The notes under the pieces were generated by a model. It worked only from the letters and a program-made list of their open reading frames with translations, was not told where the DNA came from and searched no databases. A stretch of 64,000 bases of DNA, from NCBI RefSeq assembly GCF_016100455.1, contig NZ_JACFSK010000001.1:1860001-1924000 (forward strand), given 5' to 3'. Positions 1-9,562 of this stretch are shown one piece after another. Position numbers and translations under genes: made by a program. Position 1 is the first letter of the stretch. Every line of letters starts with the position of its first letter. Origin of the DNA: Bartonella sp. M0283. GTDB lineage: Bacteria; Pseudomonadota; Alphaproteobacteria; Rhizobiales; Rhizobiaceae.

Positions 1-1519
1 GGAGTGTCTCAGCATGTGTCAAAAGGCGCGTTGCATCTTCTTCCGGCAATTCCACAATTTCAGGAATGAGCAAGATTTGGGATGGCAAAGGCTTGGAATA
101 AAGTGCCTTTTTCAAAGCCTCGTAAACCAGCCTCTCATGTGCTGCATGTTGATCGACGATAATGAGGCTGTCTTCAGTTTGGGCAATAATATAGTTTTTA
201 TGAATTTGGGCGCGTGCAGCACCAAGGGGAAAACGCTGTTCCTCAACGCTTGGAATTTCCATTGCCGGACGGCTATCGGTTGTCGGTTGATCAAGATCGC
301 CCAACACATTTCCATAGTCTTCATTAAAGCCTGATGAAGGTGTTGTATAAAGTGGCTGGTTGACCATTTGCGCGGCCGGTGGCACAGGCGTTCTTGAAAA
401 AGAATTATAGGGAAAAGTTCTATTATTATAAAAAGTCGGGCGCGGTGGAACAGATGAAGAAGGTTGAATACCATCAGGACGGAAGCTTTTGAGCATTGCA
501 TCCGCCCCCGTCGTTGCGGGGTGAATGCCGGCATGGCTTAAAGCTTCGCGGATGCCACCAACAATAAGTCCGCGCACTAAACCCTGATCGCGAAAACGCA
601 CATCCGCCTTTGCCGGATGGACATTGACATCGACATCGGATGAAGGAAGATTGATGAAAAGCACACAAATCGAATAGCGGTCGCGCGCCATTGCGTCGGC
701 ATAAGCCCCGCGAATGGCGCCCAATATCAATTTATCACGCACCGGTCGGCCGTTCACATAAGCAAACTGATGGAGACTGTTACCCCGATTGAAAGATGGT
801 ATGCCCGCAAAGCCTTTAAGCTCCACGCCCTCTCTTACCGCGTCAAGAGTAATAACATTGGGGGCAAAATCTTTTCCCATAATTTGGGTGATACGCTGTA
901 ATTGTGCTTCTTCACCTGTACCGGTCGCGGGAAAATCGAGCATCGATCGATCTGTACCGGAAAGCGAAAAACGGACGTTCGGAAATGCAATAGCGATCCG
1001 TTTGACAATATCGGTTATCGCATTGGTTTCGGCACGGTCTGTCTTCATGAATTTGAGACGTGCCGGTGTAACGTAAAAAAGATCACGCACTTCAACAATT
1101 GTTCCGGCGTTACCTGCTGCAGGACGCGGCCCGTCAACATGTCCGGCATTGACAACAATTTCAGCCGCATGTTCCGAAGAAGCTCTACGTGACACCAGTT
1201 TCAACTTTGATACCGACCCGATTGACGGCAAAGCTTCACCACGAAATCCGAGCGAATGGATGTCGTGAACATCATTGTCAAGTTTGGAGGTACAATGGCG
1301 CGAAATTGCCAGTTCAAGTTCGTCCTCAGCAATACCGCACCCGTTATCGGACACGCGGATCAGGCTTTTTCCGCCGCCGGCCGTCACAATTTCTATCCGT
1401 GTCGCCCCGGCATCAATAGCATTTTCGACGAGTTCTTTGACCACACTTGCCGGACGTTCGATCACTTCGCCCGCTGCAATCTGGTTAATTACGGTTTCAC
1501 TGAGATGATGTATTGTCAT
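1..1519 (-). CDS. mutL: DNA mismatch repair protein MutL (5' part; 3' end outside window)
   Basis: Mismatch-repair ATPase that couples MutS recognition to strand incision. Read on the minus strand from ATG at 1519, the frame stays open to the window edge, giving about 506 residues. The N-terminal GHKL ATPase motifs are clear: ENAIDAGA near residue 32, DNGCGI near 58 and LGFRGEAL near 90, followed by [12 protein letters not shown]. After a proline/serine-rich linker near residues 360-430, the C-terminal domain begins and carries [12 protein letters not shown] (plus positions about 132-167). This fits the DQHA(X)2E(X)4E endonuclease motif of nicking MutL proteins, which E. coli MutL lacks. MutL is therefore probably the strand-nicking enzyme here. 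The gene is truncated only by the window, not broken. Confidence 0.95.
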   Translation of the reverse strand, partial: MTIHHLSETVINQIAAGEVIERPASVVKELVENAIDAGATRIEIVTAGGGKSLIRVSDNGCGIAEDELELAISRHCTSKLDNDVHDIHSLGFRGEALPSIGSVSKLKLVSRRASSEHAAEIVVNAGHVDGPRPAAGNAGTIVEVRDLFYVTPARLKFMKTDRAETNAITDIVKRIAIAFPNVRFSLSGTDRSMLDFPATGTGEEAQLQRITQIMGKDFAPNVITLDAVREGVELKGFAGIPSFNRGNSLHQFAYVNGRPVRDKLILGAIRGAYADAMARDRYSICVLFINLPSSDVDVNVHPAKADVRFRDQGLVRGLIVGGIREALSHAGIHPATTGADAMLKSFRPDGIQPSSSVPPRPTFYNNRTFPYNSFSRTPVPPAAQMVNQPLYTTPSSGFNEDYGNVLGDLDQPTTDSRPAMEIPSVEEQRFPLGAARAQIHKNYIIAQTEDSLIIVDQHAAHERLVYEALKKALYSKPLPSQILLIPEIVELPEEDATRLLTHAETL

Positions 1520-1619
1520 GAAGCCGTTATAACCGATTCATAAATCGGCGTATAGCAAAAGCACATTTGTGTTCCGGCATTATCCCCCTTGAAGAGATAA
1601 TCCTGATTGAGACTGTTTT

Positions 1620-1651
1620 AAAAAAGCGCAAGCTTTTTAAAAAGCTCGCGC
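1620..1651 (-). terminator. Rho-independent terminator after metZ
   Basis: A 13-bp inverted repeat with one mismatch (arms 1626-1638 and 1639-1651) is followed on the minus strand by six T residues (plus A run 1620-1625). It lies 35 bases past the metZ stop. On the plus strand the hairpin is also followed by a T-rich tract, so it may act in both directions, but mutL runs away from it. Confidence 0.8.
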
Positions 1652-1685
1652 TCATATTTTTTAAATAATCCCGATAATGGATTGA

Positions 1686-2879
1686 TCAGAGTGTCGCGTT
1701 TAATGCCTGTTTGACATCTTCCAACAAATCATCGACATCTTCGAGACCAACCGAAAAACGCAACAATCCGTCACTAATGCCAAGTTCGGCACGGGCTTCT
1801 GGACCAATGCTCTGGTGGGTTGTGGTTGCCGGATGCGTCATGATGGAGCGTGTATCTCCAAGATTATTGGAAATAAGCGGAATTGTCAGATGATTGCAGA
1901 AGGAAAAAGCAGCTTTTTTGCCACCCTTCAATTCAAAGGCGATCATTGTCGAACCGCCAGTCATCTGTTTTTTTATAATATCTCTTTGCGGGTGGTCATC
2001 GCGTCCGGGATAAACGCATTTTGCAACTGCCTTATGCCCGCTGATGAAATCGGCAAGTTTTGCTGCCGAGCGCGTCATTTCCTCGACACGGAGAGGAAGC
2101 GTTTCAAGACTTTTCAGCATGAGCCAAGCGACATAGGGACTCATACCCGGCCCCGTATGACGGAAGAAGTCCTGAAAATTTTCTGTCATCCATTCTTCAC
2201 TCGATAAAACCATTCCACCGAGACAACGCCCATGCCCGTCAATATGTTTGGTGGTCGAATAGACAACGACATCAGCACCAAGTTCGAGCGGCTTCTGATA
2301 AAGTGGTGTGGCGAATACATTATCGACAATCACGGTTGCACCAACTTTATGAGCAAGTTCCGAAACTGCTTTAATGTCGACTATTTCCAAAGTCGGATTG
2401 GCCGGTGTTTCAAAAAATATTCCGCGTGTATTGGGACGAATTGCCTTTTCCCAATTTTCAATTTTACGCCCGTCAATGATTGAAACCTCGACACCATAAC
2501 GGGGCAAAACTTTTTCAATGATATAACGGCAGGAACCGAACATAGAACGGGCTGCAACAAAATGGTCGCCGGCTTTTACAAAACATAAAATAGCTGTCGA
2601 GACAGCAGCCATTCCCGAAGCGAGTGCGCGTGCACTTTCAGCCCCTTCCAACGCACACATACGTTTTTCAAACATATCGTTGGTCGGATTGGCATAACGT
2701 GAATAGACAAAGCCCGGATCCTCTCCGTCGAAACGCCTTTCGGCTGCTTCGGCACTCGGATAGGTAAAGCCCTGGGTTAAATAAATTGCTTCACAGACTT
2801 CTCCATAAGGAGAGCGTTGAGTCCCCGCATGAACCATTTCTGTAGCGGTACGGTATTTACGATGCGGATTAAGTGTCAT
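1686..2879 (-). CDS. metZ: O-succinylhomoserine sulfhydrylase
   Basis: PLP enzyme of the Cys/Met metabolism family that makes homocysteine directly from an activated homoserine and sulfide. The 397-residue length matches MetZ of related Rhizobiales. The PLP-binding lysine is K211 in YSTTKHIDGHGR, and the family motif SRYANPTN is at about 60-67. ATG at 2879 is preceded by an AGGTGA ribosome binding site. The gene stands alone, with its own terminator and a leader of about 290 bases shared with the divergent dCTP deaminase gene. Cystathionine gamma-synthase or O-acetylhomoserine sulfhydrylase is a less likely alternative; substrate preference cannot be read from the sequence. Confidence 0.9.
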   Translation of the reverse strand: MTLNPHRKYRTATEMVHAGTQRSPYGEVCEAIYLTQGFTYPSAEAAERRFDGEDPGFVYSRYANPTNDMFEKRMCALEGAESARALASGMAAVSTAILCFVKAGDHFVAARSMFGSCRYIIEKVLPRYGVEVSIIDGRKIENWEKAIRPNTRGIFFETPANPTLEIVDIKAVSELAHKVGATVIVDNVFATPLYQKPLELGADVVVYSTTKHIDGHGRCLGGMVLSSEEWMTENFQDFFRHTGPGMSPYVAWLMLKSLETLPLRVEEMTRSAAKLADFISGHKAVAKCVYPGRDDHPQRDIIKKQMTGGSTMIAFELKGGKKAAFSFCNHLTIPLISNNLGDTRSIMTHPATTTHQSIGPEARAELGISDGLLRFSVGLEDVDDLLEDVKQALNATL

Positions 2880-2940
2880 AAGTCACCTGCTTTCATCAAA
2901 AAAACCTTTGCCGTCATGGTAAAGATTGAAAAACAAGATG

Positions 2941-3020
2941 CCAAAAGTCCGCTTGATCTTACGGCCTTTTAGCATTTCAAGGGGGTGAATGGAATTGGCA
3001 CCGAAGACTTTACGTTGTCA
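2941..3020 (-). promoter_or_regulatory. Possible SAM-II-like element in the metZ leader
   Basis: On the minus strand, 85-140 bases before metZ, GGTG and CACC could close an 11-base loop. They are followed by TTGAAATGCTAAAAGG, which resembles the conserved 3' end (GCUAAA..GG) of SAM-II riboswitches known upstream of metA/metZ in Alphaproteobacteria. The conserved UGAUUU of the loop is not evident, so this is a weak match: either a diverged copy or chance. Confidence 0.2.
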
Positions 3021-3173
3021 TCCGAACGCGTTTATATTCCATAACCCCAAGCGTGGCTGCAAGCCGGCCGGCCCAAATCACCACGGGATAAACCTTCCAT
3101 ATGCCCTTCAACCGCTTGCGTCAATCCGTGAACAGGTTAAAGAGAGAATGGAAAACAGGAAAAGGTAGTCATC

Positions 3174-4268
3174 ATGGCACGCTCAAGCGGCATTCTGGCA
3201 GATAGCGATATTCAGGGTTTATTTGAAAACAATATTTTGAAATCGGATCGGCCGTTAGACAAAGATCAGATACAACCGGCCAGTCTCGATTTGCGGTTGG
3301 GCAAAAAGGCCTATCGTGTCCGTGCTTCTTTTCTCCCCGGTCCGGAAAAGCAAGTGATTGATAAACTTGAACAATTCAAGCTACATGAATTCGATCTCGA
3401 AAATGGTGCAGTGCTTGAAACGGGTTGCGTCTATATTGTCCCGCTTATCGAGACGCTCGCACTTTCTGATGAATTGAGTGCCTCTGCCAATCCGAAGAGT
3501 TCAACCGGAAGGCTCGATATTTTTACCCGTATTATAACCGATTACGCACAAGAATTTGATAAGGTCACCAGTGGTTATCACGGAAAACTTTACCTCGAAA
3601 TAAGCCCGCGCACATTTCCCGTTATTGTCCGCACCGGCTCAAGACTGTCGCAAATCCGTTTCCGTAAAGGAAAGAGCGGGTTGAATGAAAGCGAGCTTCT
3701 CGCTCTTCACAAAAAAGAAATGCTGGTTTCCGACGACCACCCCAATATTACTGCAAGCGGTGTCGGGCTTTCTATTGATCTCACCGGCAATTCTTCGGGA
3801 CTTGTCGGTTATCGTGGCAAACATCATACCGGCGTTATCGACGTGGACAAGCGTGGCGTGGCCGAAGTGCTCGATTTTTGGGAACCGATTTATGATCGGG
3901 GTTCCCATTCCCTTATCCTTGATCCGGACGAATTTTATATTCTCGTCTCACGTGAAGCGGTTCACGTCCCACCGCTTTTTGCTGCCGAAATGACACCGTT
4001 TGACCCGTTGATCGGTGAATTCCGTGTTCACTATGCCGGTTTCTTCGACCCTGGTTTCGGCAATAATGAAGCGGGTGGTAAAGGCTCACGCGCCGTTCTC
4101 GAAGTGCGCAGCCATGAAGTTCCCTTCATCCTCGAACATGGACAAATTGTCGGACATCTCGTTTATGAACATATGTTGAGGCACCCGAAATCTCTCTACG
4201 GGCGCGATCTCGGCTCGAATTATCAGGCTCAGGGCTTGAAACTGTCAAAACATTTTAAACCACTTTGA
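3174..4268 (+). CDS. 2'-deoxycytidine 5'-triphosphate deaminase, double-length form
   Basis: Member of the Dcd/dUTPase superfamily, expected to deaminate dCTP to dUTP for dTTP synthesis. At 364 residues it is about twice the length of classical Dcd (around 190), consistent with the two-module form annotated in Rhizobiales. The core motif PKSSTGRLDIFTRIITD is near residues 106-122, where family members bind nucleotide, and a second region with GYRGKHHTGVID follows near residue 210. ATG at 3174 follows AGGAAAAGG. It is transcribed divergently from metZ and is probably monocistronic. The fold assignment is strong; catalytic activity of both modules is inferred only. Confidence 0.85.
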   Translation: MARSSGILADSDIQGLFENNILKSDRPLDKDQIQPASLDLRLGKKAYRVRASFLPGPEKQVIDKLEQFKLHEFDLENGAVLETGCVYIVPLIETLALSDELSASANPKSSTGRLDIFTRIITDYAQEFDKVTSGYHGKLYLEISPRTFPVIVRTGSRLSQIRFRKGKSGLNESELLALHKKEMLVSDDHPNITASGVGLSIDLTGNSSGLVGYRGKHHTGVIDVDKRGVAEVLDFWEPIYDRGSHSLILDPDEFYILVSREAVHVPPLFAAEMTPFDPLIGEFRVHYAGFFDPGFGNNEAGGKGSRAVLEVRSHEVPFILEHGQIVGHLVYEHMLRHPKSLYGRDLGSNYQAQGLKLSKHFKPL

Positions 4269-4323
4269 TGAGAGGGTGCTTGACAAAAAGCATTAAAGAT
4301 TGCATCCGTGTGTCACGCATTTT

Positions 4324-4397
4324 GCGGGTATGATGTAATGGTAGCCTGTCAGCTTCCCAAGCTGAACGCGCGGGTTCGATTCCCGCTACCCGCTCCA
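4324..4397 (+). tRNA. tRNA-Gly (anticodon CCC)
   Basis: Cloverleaf with acceptor arms GCGGGTA/TACCCGC, D-loop GATGTAATGGTAG, anticodon stem TCAGC/GCTGA enclosing TTCCCAA (anticodon CCC), T-arm CGGGTTCGATTCCCG, discriminator T and encoded CCA at 4395-4397. It lies 55 bases after the dCTP deaminase stop. It decodes GGG codons. Confidence 0.97.
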
Positions 4398-4788
4398 GCT
4401 CTTTGATTGTTTGCCTTGTGTCTTTTCCAGTGTTTTTGTCTTACCAGTTATATTATCAATTTAATAAACTGTTTAAATAAATATAATCTGTTGAATGGAT
4501 TCAAAAAGCAGAGACTTTTATGTTATAATTTTCAATTATTATTATTCTATATTTATTTGATATATTTACGTTATATAAAAATATTTTTTAATTATCTAAA
4601 ATTAAAATAATCATCAATTAAAAAATATAATATGAATAATTATTCTATTTTTATATTATAAATACTATCATTCATCACACTCATATGAACGGCTGCCGAA
4701 TTGACGCTGTTTTGACTTTATGCAAAAGCTTTTCAAAAACAACACTCTGAAAAACCCCGAATTTGTTTCCAATAAATGGGAAGTTCAA
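4398..4788. other. AT-rich noncoding gap before gcd
   Basis: After the first 40 bases this stretch is almost only A and T, with long A/T runs and no credible reading frame. The only open frames start at TTG, lack a ribosome binding site and encode low-complexity Leu/Ile/Asn/Tyr strings. The gcd promoter presumably lies here, but no confident -35/-10 pair can be chosen in such DNA. Confidence 0.7.
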
Positions 4789-7158
4789 ATGATAAAGTTC
4801 AAAAATGGCCCTTCAAGAGTGACCGTTTGTCTGGTTATTCTGTTAAGCTTGCTGGTATTGGCGGCGGGACTCTATTTCACTCTTCTTGGCGGCTATCTCA
4901 TTTATCTTGGCAGCCGGACATGGTATTATCTGGCGCTCGGTATCCTGTTGCTTCTGTCGGGTTTGTTCATGATCCGGCTCAATCGTCTGAGTGTATGGAT
5001 CTTCGCTTTTATCTATGTGATGAGCGCATTATGGTCTTATCATGAAGCGGGGTTGGATTACTGGCAGCAATTTTCCAATCTCTTTGCTTTGTCTGTGGCC
5101 TTTTTCCTGGTGTTGCTTGCCTATAGACCAATGGCAAAAAAACAGGGGAAAATCGCCGGCTCCGCATCTCTTGTTTTGGCCGGTTTAGTGTTTATCGGCA
5201 TGGCGGCAACAATTGTGAGTTCGTTTATACCGAAAAATGTCATCCACACGGCAGAAAAAGTAAAAGCCGCGATACCGGTCCAACCGGCTAATGAACAAAA
5301 AGACTGGAAAAGTTGGGGCAATGACGATCATGGTAGCCGCTTTGCAGCCCTTGACCAGATAACGCCTGCCAATATCAAAAAACTTGATGTTGCCTGGATT
5401 GCCCATACCGGTGACATTCCCCAAAGTAACGGCTCGGGGGCAGAAGACCAGAATACCCCGCTACAGATCGGCACCAATCTTTATGTTTGTACAGCCTATG
5501 GCAAGGTGCTTTCATTCGACGTTGATAGCGGTAAACAGAACTGGATGTTCGACCCTCACGGAACAGGACCGAACTGGCAACGTTGCCGCGGTTTGGGCTA
5601 TCATGAAACACAACCAATCAAAGGCATAAAAGCTGATAAGACTTGCGAAGCGCGGCTGTTTTTGCCAACCGGAGATGCAAGGCTCATCGCACTTGATGCG
5701 GCAACCGGAAAGCCTTGCGAAGAATTCGGAGATAAAGGCACTGTCGACCTTAAAGCCGGCATGGGTGAGGTCAAACCCGGTTATTACCAGCAAACATCGA
5801 CACCACTTGTTGCCGGCGATGTTGTCATTGTCGGCGGGCGCGTGGCCGATAATTTCTCGACCGATGAACCGCCGGGGGTTGTCAGAGCCTATGATGTGAA
5901 AGATGGCCATCTCGTCTGGGCTTGGGATCCCGGTAACCCCGATATTCACGGACTTCCGCCGGAAGGGCAAACCTATACACGTGGAACACCGAATGTCTGG
6001 GCGGCAATGTCATATGACGAAAAACTCGGACTTGTCTATTTACCGACAGGGAATTCAACCCCCGATTTCTGGGCCGGCTATCGCACGCCCGAAGACGATA
6101 AATACTCGTCTTCCGTTGTGGCTGTCGATGTGAAGACCGGCGAAGTGCGCTGGCATTACCAATTTGTCCATCATGACATTTGGGATTTTGATACGCCTGC
6201 ACAACCTGTCCTGCTTGACGCACCCGATAATGACGGCAATATCGTGCCGGCACTTGTTCAGGTCACCAAACAGGGAGAGGTCTTCCTGCTTAACCGTGAA
6301 ACCGGCGAACCGATTGCGGATGTCGAAGAAAAACCGGTACCGCAGGGGAATGTTGCCGGTGAACGTTATTCGCCAACACAGCGCTTTTCTGTCGGGATGC
6401 CGTCATTCGGCAATGCAACTTTAACAGAAGCCGATATGTGGGGTACGACACCATTCGACAAGCTTCTATGCCGGATCGAATTTGCCAAAATGCGTCATCA
6501 GGGTGTCTTCACCCCGCCGGGGCTTGATTATTCATTACAAATGCCGGGTTCACTCGGCGGTATGAATTGGGGATCTGTCTCGATTGATCCGACATTGAAC
6601 TATGTTTTCGTCAATGATATGCGCCTTGGCCTTGCCAATTATCTTGTCGAGCGCAAAGATATTCCTGAAAGCGCGTCCGGCATTGAAATGGGCATTGTCC
6701 CCATGGCCGGAACACCTTTCGGTGCTATGCGCATGCGCTTCCTTTCGCCGCTTGGCGTCCCCTGTCAGAAGCCACCTTTTGGCACAATGTCGGCAATTGA
6801 TCTCAAAACCCGTAAAATTGTTTGGCAGGTTCCGGTTGGCACTGTCAGGGACACGGGGCCACTCAATATCGCACTCGGTGTCCCTGTTCCGATCGGAATG
6901 CCGACACTTGGTCCCTCTTTAGCAACACAATCCGGCCTTGTGTTCTTTGCCGGAACGCAGGATTTCTATTTGCGTGCGTTCGATAGCCGCACAGGCAAAG
7001 AAATCTGGAAGTCGCGTTTACCCGTCGGCAGCCAAGGCGGCCCGATGACTTATATTTCGCCAAAAACCGGCAAACAATATATTGTCATTACCGCAGGTGG
7101 TGCCCGTCAAAATCCGAAACGGGGTGACTATGTCATTGCCTATGCTTTGAAGGATTAG
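4789..7158 (+). CDS. gcd: Membrane-bound PQQ-dependent glucose dehydrogenase
   Basis: Quinoprotein that oxidises glucose to glucono-1,5-lactone in the periplasm and passes electrons to ubiquinone. About five hydrophobic segments occupy the first 140 residues, then comes a beta-propeller domain with GNSTPDFWAGYRTPEDDKYS and FVHHDIWDFDTPAQP, characteristic of Gcd. I choose ATG 4789 (789 residues, near the 796 of E. coli Gcd) because GGGAAG lies five bases upstream; ATG 4720, 23 codons earlier, has no visible ribosome binding site. The gene stands alone between AT-rich gaps. No PQQ biosynthesis gene is in the window, so cofactor supply is unknown. Horizontal acquisition is possible but unproven. 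Confidence 0.95.
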   Translation: MIKFKNGPSRVTVCLVILLSLLVLAAGLYFTLLGGYLIYLGSRTWYYLALGILLLLSGLFMIRLNRLSVWIFAFIYVMSALWSYHEAGLDYWQQFSNLFALSVAFFLVLLAYRPMAKKQGKIAGSASLVLAGLVFIGMAATIVSSFIPKNVIHTAEKVKAAIPVQPANEQKDWKSWGNDDHGSRFAALDQITPANIKKLDVAWIAHTGDIPQSNGSGAEDQNTPLQIGTNLYVCTAYGKVLSFDVDSGKQNWMFDPHGTGPNWQRCRGLGYHETQPIKGIKADKTCEARLFLPTGDARLIALDAATGKPCEEFGDKGTVDLKAGMGEVKPGYYQQTSTPLVAGDVVIVGGRVADNFSTDEPPGVVRAYDVKDGHLVWAWDPGNPDIHGLPPEGQTYTRGTPNVWAAMSYDEKLGLVYLPTGNSTPDFWAGYRTPEDDKYSSSVVAVDVKTGEVRWHYQFVHHDIWDFDTPAQPVLLDAPDNDGNIVPALVQVTKQGEVFLLNRETGEPIADVEEKPVPQGNVAGERYSPTQRFSVGMPSFGNATLTEADMWGTTPFDKLLCRIEFAKMRHQGVFTPPGLDYSLQMPGSLGGMNWGSVSIDPTLNYVFVNDMRLGLANYLVERKDIPESASGIEMGIVPMAGTPFGAMRMRFLSPLGVPCQKPPFGTMSAIDLKTRKIVWQVPVGTVRDTGPLNIALGVPVPIGMPTLGPSLATQSGLVFFAGTQDFYLRAFDSRTGKEIWKSRLPVGSQGGPMTYISPKTGKQYIVITAGGARQNPKRGDYVIAYALKD

Positions 7159-7234
7159 CCGTGATAAGGCTATAAAAATTTCCGGTTCCCAAGCGTTTTA
7201 AATATCGCCAGTGTTGGAACCATATAAAACCGGA

Positions 7235-7262
7235 CCCGCCGCATTCATGTGGCGGGTTTCTT
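7235..7262 (+). terminator. Rho-independent terminator after gcd
   Basis: CCCGCC (7235-7240) pairs with GGCGGG (7251-7256), and the stem is extended by four inner pairs. It is followed by TTTCTT. It lies 77 bases past the gcd stop. Confidence 0.85.
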
Positions 7263-7570
7263 AAAACATTATCCAATATTATTTTTTAATATAAAAAATA
7301 AAAATTAATAGTTATAAATCACGTAATTAATTAAAAATTAAATTCATCATATATTTTTATTGTTTTACTAATTTATTATTTTATTAATTTAATTAATTCT
7401 ATAAAAACAATGCAAAGACGAATATTACTTTTTATCTTTCCTTTAAAAAAACTGCGTAATTTAAACTTCACCGGCAGGTGAAAATGTTTTGAACATATGC
7501 TGAAAGTTTGAAAACTATAACAGAGTTCGAAAACAAGCCGGGAAAAACTGCTGGGAACAATTGCCCCAAT
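7263..7570. other. AT-rich noncoding gap after gcd
   Basis: Mostly A/T homopolymeric runs between two convergent terminators. No reading frame with a ribosome binding site and no structured RNA can be supported. Together with 4398-4788 it isolates gcd from its neighbours. Confidence 0.6.
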
Positions 7571-7597
7571 AAAAAGCCCGCAATTTAATGCGGGCTT
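7571..7597 (-). terminator. Rho-independent terminator after the SleB-like gene
   Basis: Perfect 9-bp stem (7574-7582 with 7589-7597) around a six-base loop. On the minus strand it is followed by a T run. It is 58 bases past the stop of the SleB-like gene. Confidence 0.9.
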
Positions 7598-7654
7598 GAT
7601 ACATAAGGTTGAGTGTAAAAATACCTCTGCAATCAGGCTATTGCAGACAGCCTA

Positions 7655-8686
7655 TCAAAACCGTTTGTTCTTATCCTGTTTTTGCAAAAGAGCGCCAATT
7701 TCGTCAATTTTCTCTTTTGAAGGGGTCGGATAACCAACAGTTGTTGAACCTGTTTGCGTATGGTCAACTGAACGGGCCGCCGGCTTAGGGGCATAATTAT
7801 AATGCGCATCGGCAACCATAACCTGTTTTGGCGCAGGAGTAGGCGCTGTCTGGAAAGGTAGGTAAGGCTCTTGAGCCTTTTCAACCGGTTTTGCATGGGA
7901 AGCTGCCGGCTTTGCATCTGCTACAACAGTATTGGTTTGATGCGTAGCTACGCTCTTCTGTGATGAAAAAGGCTTAGCTTCAACTGGCACAGGTTGAGCC
8001 TGGGCAATCATGACAGGCTCGCTCGTTGGAGCTGTCTTGACCGGAAGTGCAGGTGCAGGTTCCGAAACCGCTTTTGGCGCTGCCGGTTGCGCACCCCGCC
8101 CCGGAGTTGTGAATTGCGGTGCATTGCCATTCTTTTCCTGTGCGAAGGCAAATGCTACATCATAAGGCGCATCATTGGTTGGAACTTGCAGTTCGCCGTT
8201 GCGACCGCGCTTTTCATAAAATGCGTTACCACCAGCGACTTGCACATAATGCATATTTTTATACGGGAACGTCAAACCGGCGGTGTGAAAAAACATCGCG
8301 TTTTTACTTTTTTTGGCACGCTCGCCGCGCAAAACTGCGTCAGCGGCTTCACCTGCTCTTGCCATTGCAGCAGGTTCACTCATCGGTTTTGTCAAAACAC
8401 CGGGAGCAAATTGGTTGGGTTGCCCGACAACGCCGCAAATTGTCTTCGGATAGGCTGTCGAATTTACACGGTTCATGACCACAGTCCCTACAGCAATCAT
8501 ACCGTCGCGGCTTGAGCGGTTTGATTCAAAATACATTGCCCGCATCAGGCAGGTACGTTCTGTCAGGGGAAACGAGGCTGGTTGATTGGTATTTTTGTGA
8601 CCGAATAAATGGTTTGATGCACATCCAGTAACGACGAGCGGTGCGAGCATAATAGCAGCGGTACTTGCCCAACGGAGTTTTTTCAT
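7655..8686 (-). CDS. SleB/CwlJ-family cell wall hydrolase, lipoprotein
   Basis: Peptidoglycan hydrolase of the Hydrolase_2 family. A type II signal peptide is visible (hydrophobic residues 6-19, lipobox VTGC with Cys22), so it is probably anchored in the outer membrane. The catalytic domain spans about residues 44-165; MYFES contains the likely catalytic Glu54, and the family's NRV and QFxxG-type segments follow. The rest, about 180 residues, is Pro/Ala/Lys-rich and probably unstructured or wall-spanning. In spore formers SleB cleaves cortex; in Alphaproteobacteria the family has a general but poorly defined wall role. ATG 8684-8686 has only a weak GGAAAG ahead of it. Confidence 0.85.
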   Translation of the reverse strand: MKKLRWASTAAIMLAPLVVTGCASNHLFGHKNTNQPASFPLTERTCLMRAMYFESNRSSRDGMIAVGTVVMNRVNSTAYPKTICGVVGQPNQFAPGVLTKPMSEPAAMARAGEAADAVLRGERAKKSKNAMFFHTAGLTFPYKNMHYVQVAGGNAFYEKRGRNGELQVPTNDAPYDVAFAFAQEKNGNAPQFTTPGRGAQPAAPKAVSEPAPALPVKTAPTSEPVMIAQAQPVPVEAKPFSSQKSVATHQTNTVVADAKPAASHAKPVEKAQEPYLPFQTAPTPAPKQVMVADAHYNYAPKPAARSVDHTQTGSTTVGYPTPSKEKIDEIGALLQKQDKNKRF

Positions 8687-9562
8687 CTTTCCAATACCAT
8701 TCCTGTGTTTCGTTTTCTTTTCGACCGCTTAAAAACAAAAGCAAAAAAAGGCCAAATGAAGGCAGATTTTTCGCGTCACTTTTGTCAATGCGCGTTTTAA
8801 GAGGCAAAAAGCTTTAACATCACTATGACTTTAAACCTTTTAAAAACTATTAATTGCGTTTTAAGGCACTCTTTTTGGGTCCTTGGAGCATTATTTTGAA
8901 AATTGTCGTTGAATGATAAAAGGAAAGCTGAATAATTACTATAAAGCATTGTTTTATTTATATATTTTTAAATTCATAAACTATTTTAAAAATATCCGCT
9001 CCCGACTTTTCAGTCGCCTTGCTACGGCTCGACAAGACTGCCTGTTCACTTATTATTAACGCTAAATCCACAAAGTGTAGCCGATAAATGAATTTCATCG
9101 ACAAAATCGAGCTGAACAAGGCAAAAAACGACCGGGAAGACTGTTTTAGATCATCTTTCGTTCAAAATAAGACTGTTATTAATGAGCTTAAAAGCCCATA
9201 GCCGAACATAATAAAATTTTATTGGTGAATATTGCGGAGAAAACCTGCTCCGGATAATTCCAAACGCTATTTGCGGTTCGGTTTGCAAAACAAAAGAACG
9301 CATTTCGCTAGACTGTTGTTATGAGTAAGTTGCGTGCTCATGAAAATGAAAACAGTCATTGAAACCTATGCGGGTTGATTACAAAAATCTCAATGAGAAA
9401 ATTGGGCATATATTCAGACAGGTAAATTCCTATTGAGAGAAGTAAATTTTAGGCAATAAACCGAAGGACACGGAGGAGCCACGACAGATCGCAGCTATCC
9501 GCCCGATATGATCTATTTCCGGAAGCTATTTCAATAATCGATATTTTTGGGCACAGCTTCAG
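8687..9562. other. 870-base gap between phoU and the SleB-like gene
   Basis: No gene can be supported. It holds small hairpins (for example CAGTC/GACTG arms at 9011-9015 and 9036-9040), several AGACTG words, and one ORF of 37 codons at 9088-9201 without a ribosome binding site. In Brucella phoB follows phoU; I could not recognise PhoB-like peptides on the minus strand here. Confidence 0.5.

Noticed and set aside
4407..4610. 67-codon ORF after the tRNA
   Set aside because: TTG start in AT-rich DNA; low-complexity peptide.
9088..9201. 37-codon ORF (MNFIDKIELNKAKN...) in the phoU-SleB gap
   Set aside because: No ribosome binding site and no recognisable product; could be real but not supportable.
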